Below are positions 63,021 to 64,000 of a stretch of 64,000 bases of DNA, piece after piece (the first letter of the stretch is position 1; each line of letters begins with the position of its first letter). A program made the position numbers and the translations under genes. The DNA comes from JASGDC01 sp047606545 (lineage in GTDB: Bacteria; Actinomycetota; Actinomycetes; Actinomycetales; Micrococcaceae). The stretch lies in assembly GCA_047606545.1 (NCBI GenBank), contig JASGEI010000014.1, positions 1 to 64,000 of the forward strand, written 5' to 3'. Below the pieces are notes generated by a model that was given only the letters and a program-made list of their open reading frames with translations, had not been told where the DNA came from and did not search any database.

Positions 63021-64000
63021 ATGAGACTTGCCACTGCGGATTTAAAAAATTATTATTCGGCAATTCCCGAAAGATTAAAACAAGGGTACAAACGTGGATA
63101 TAATCGTATTCACGGTTCAATACCTAGAATATTTTTAATCACTTTTGCTGGAATGTCATCTTACTGGTTCTGTGAAAATGTACTTGGACATAAGAACCCC
63201 GTCTATTGTGTAACAGTGTGTGTGATTGCTCTTGGTTTCCGTAAAGGAACCAAACTTTCAGTAGTAATTGATATCGTGGTAGGTTCCACTGTTGGAATTA
63301 CCATAGCAGAGTTGCTAATTATGGGATTCGGCTCTGGATTTTGGCAAGCTTCACTTTTCCTATTCCTTAGTTTGTTACTAAGTCGTTTTATGAATGACAG
63401 CGTCATCTTCAATAACCAAGTAGCGATACAAGGACTATTCGTAATTTTGTACCCAATAAATATCAATGGACCTTTTTCACGTCCTATTGATGCGCTAGTT
63501 GGCGGAACGGTAGCGATTATTCTAACCATGTTCCTCTCCACGAATCCACGTAAAGCAGCTGCAGATAAAATGGCAAGCATCATCCAAGAAATTCTGATTT
63601 CCTTAATGGCTACGCAAAAGAGTCTGCGCGAAAATAACGAATTGCTAGCTCGCAAGACGTTATATCGAGCACGTGAAACTCAAGGTACTACTGATGCGAT
63701 GTTTGATAGTCTTACTACTTCGTATGAGACTGTTAAACTATCCCCACACTATCGCTCTTACCTACCGACATTACAACGAATTGAATACATCGCAAATGTA
63801 TTAGATTTAGCAATGCGTAACTGCCGAATTTTAACTCGCTTAAGTGTTAGAGCTATCCATGAAGAAAACTCTGATGAAGATATCGAAGAGTTTAAACAAT
63901 TAGCTAAATTCCTTGATCCAGTAATTCACAGCTTACAGCTGATTGAAGAGGGGATCAGCACTCTTGAAAAGGGCAAAACTATCCAAGCAAAACTTGAAGA
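63021..64000 (+). CDS. FUSC-like inner-membrane protein (partial at right edge)
   Basis: An open frame from ATG 63021 runs to the window end (326 codons seen, no stop). The N-terminal 180 residues have about five to six hydrophobic segments (RIFLITFAGMSSYWF, TVCVIALGFRKGTKLSVVIDIVVG, FLFLSLLLSRF). A soluble helical region rich in charged residues follows. This layout resembles FUSC/aromatic acid exporter-like proteins of actinobacteria. Transport function is inferred. It diverges from hrpA with a 47-bp gap. Confidence 0.65.
   Translation, partial: MRLATADLKNYYSAIPERLKQGYKRGYNRIHGSIPRIFLITFAGMSSYWFCENVLGHKNPVYCVTVCVIALGFRKGTKLSVVIDIVVGSTVGITIAELLIMGFGSGFWQASLFLFLSLLLSRFMNDSVIFNNQVAIQGLFVILYPININGPFSRPIDALVGGTVAIILTMFLSTNPRKAAADKMASIIQEILISLMATQKSLRENNELLARKTLYRARETQGTTDAMFDSLTTSYETVKLSPHYRSYLPTLQRIEYIANVLDLAMRNCRILTRLSVRAIHEENSDEDIEEFKQLAKFLDPVIHSLQLIEEGISTLEKGKTIQAKLE

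Noticed and set aside
63203..63655. Minus-strand 150-codon frame at the right end
   Set aside because: It is antisense to the FUSC-like gene, which has membrane-segment pattern and an uninterrupted frame to the window edge.

Overview
The window is about 64 kb of a low-GC bacterial chromosome dominated by translation genes, nearly all on the minus strand. The protein families point to Actinomycetota. These include a DUF3017-type protein, a DUF6350-type membrane protein, NusG with an acidic N-terminal extension, a type I pantothenate kinase, a eukaryote-like homodimeric NADP-isocitrate dehydrogenase and the order tRNA-Trp-secE-nusG-rplK-rplA behind an aminotransferase. rpsD is missing between rpsK and rpoA, and rpsN between rplE and rpsH. 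The low GC suggests a reduced or host-adapted actinobacterium (perhaps a Micrococcales/Actinomycetales relative); I cannot place it further from sequence alone.

Layout. 1-3.5 kb: edge of an unknown gene, then the one-carbon genes folD-glyA (minus) divergent from purU (plus). 3.5-8.8 kb: icd, a DUF3017 protein, a DUF6350 protein, a 49-codon remnant of an ABC ATPase, and glmS. 8.8-12 kb: coaA and a rhomboid protease on plus, glmM on minus. 12-17.3 kb: rpsI, rplM, truA and the alpha operon (rplQ, rpoA, rpsK, rpsM, rpmJ, infA). 17.4-21.5 kb: a two-gene plus-strand island (SGNH/OafA-like acyltransferase and a Tat-exported RCC1-NlpC/P60 fusion) splits infA from map-adk-secY. 21.7-34 kb: map, adk, secY and the spc and S10 operons. 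34-40 kb: tuf, fusA, rpsG, rpsL, then a POT peptide transporter. 40.6-49.2 kb: rpoC, rpoB, rplL, rplJ. 49.4-53.8 kb: a second SGNH acyltransferase, an RsmC-like methyltransferase (plus) and a GT4 glycosyltransferase. 54-56.4 kb: rplA, rplK, nusG, secE, tRNA-Trp. 56.4-56.85 kb: decayed gene fragments. 56.9-64 kb: aminotransferase, pfkA, hrpA (minus) and a partial FUSC-type membrane protein.

Most genes supply ribosomes, RNA polymerase, elongation factors and secretion. The accessory genes concern the cell surface (acyltransferases, glycosyltransferase, NlpC/P60 protein, rhomboid) and peptidoglycan precursors (glmS, glmM). Many transcription units end in clear hairpin terminators, and several promoters have good -35/-10 boxes with 17-18 bp spacers.

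The most unusual signal is a dispersed imperfect palindrome of exactly 66 bp. There are four gap-free copies (3449, 11992, 34309, 53891), all in the same orientation. Each lies just past the terminator of a strongly expressed minus-strand gene (icd, rpsI, tuf, rplA). I do not recognise it as a known element. Its mismatches become G-U pairs only in the minus-strand transcript, which hints at an RNA function.
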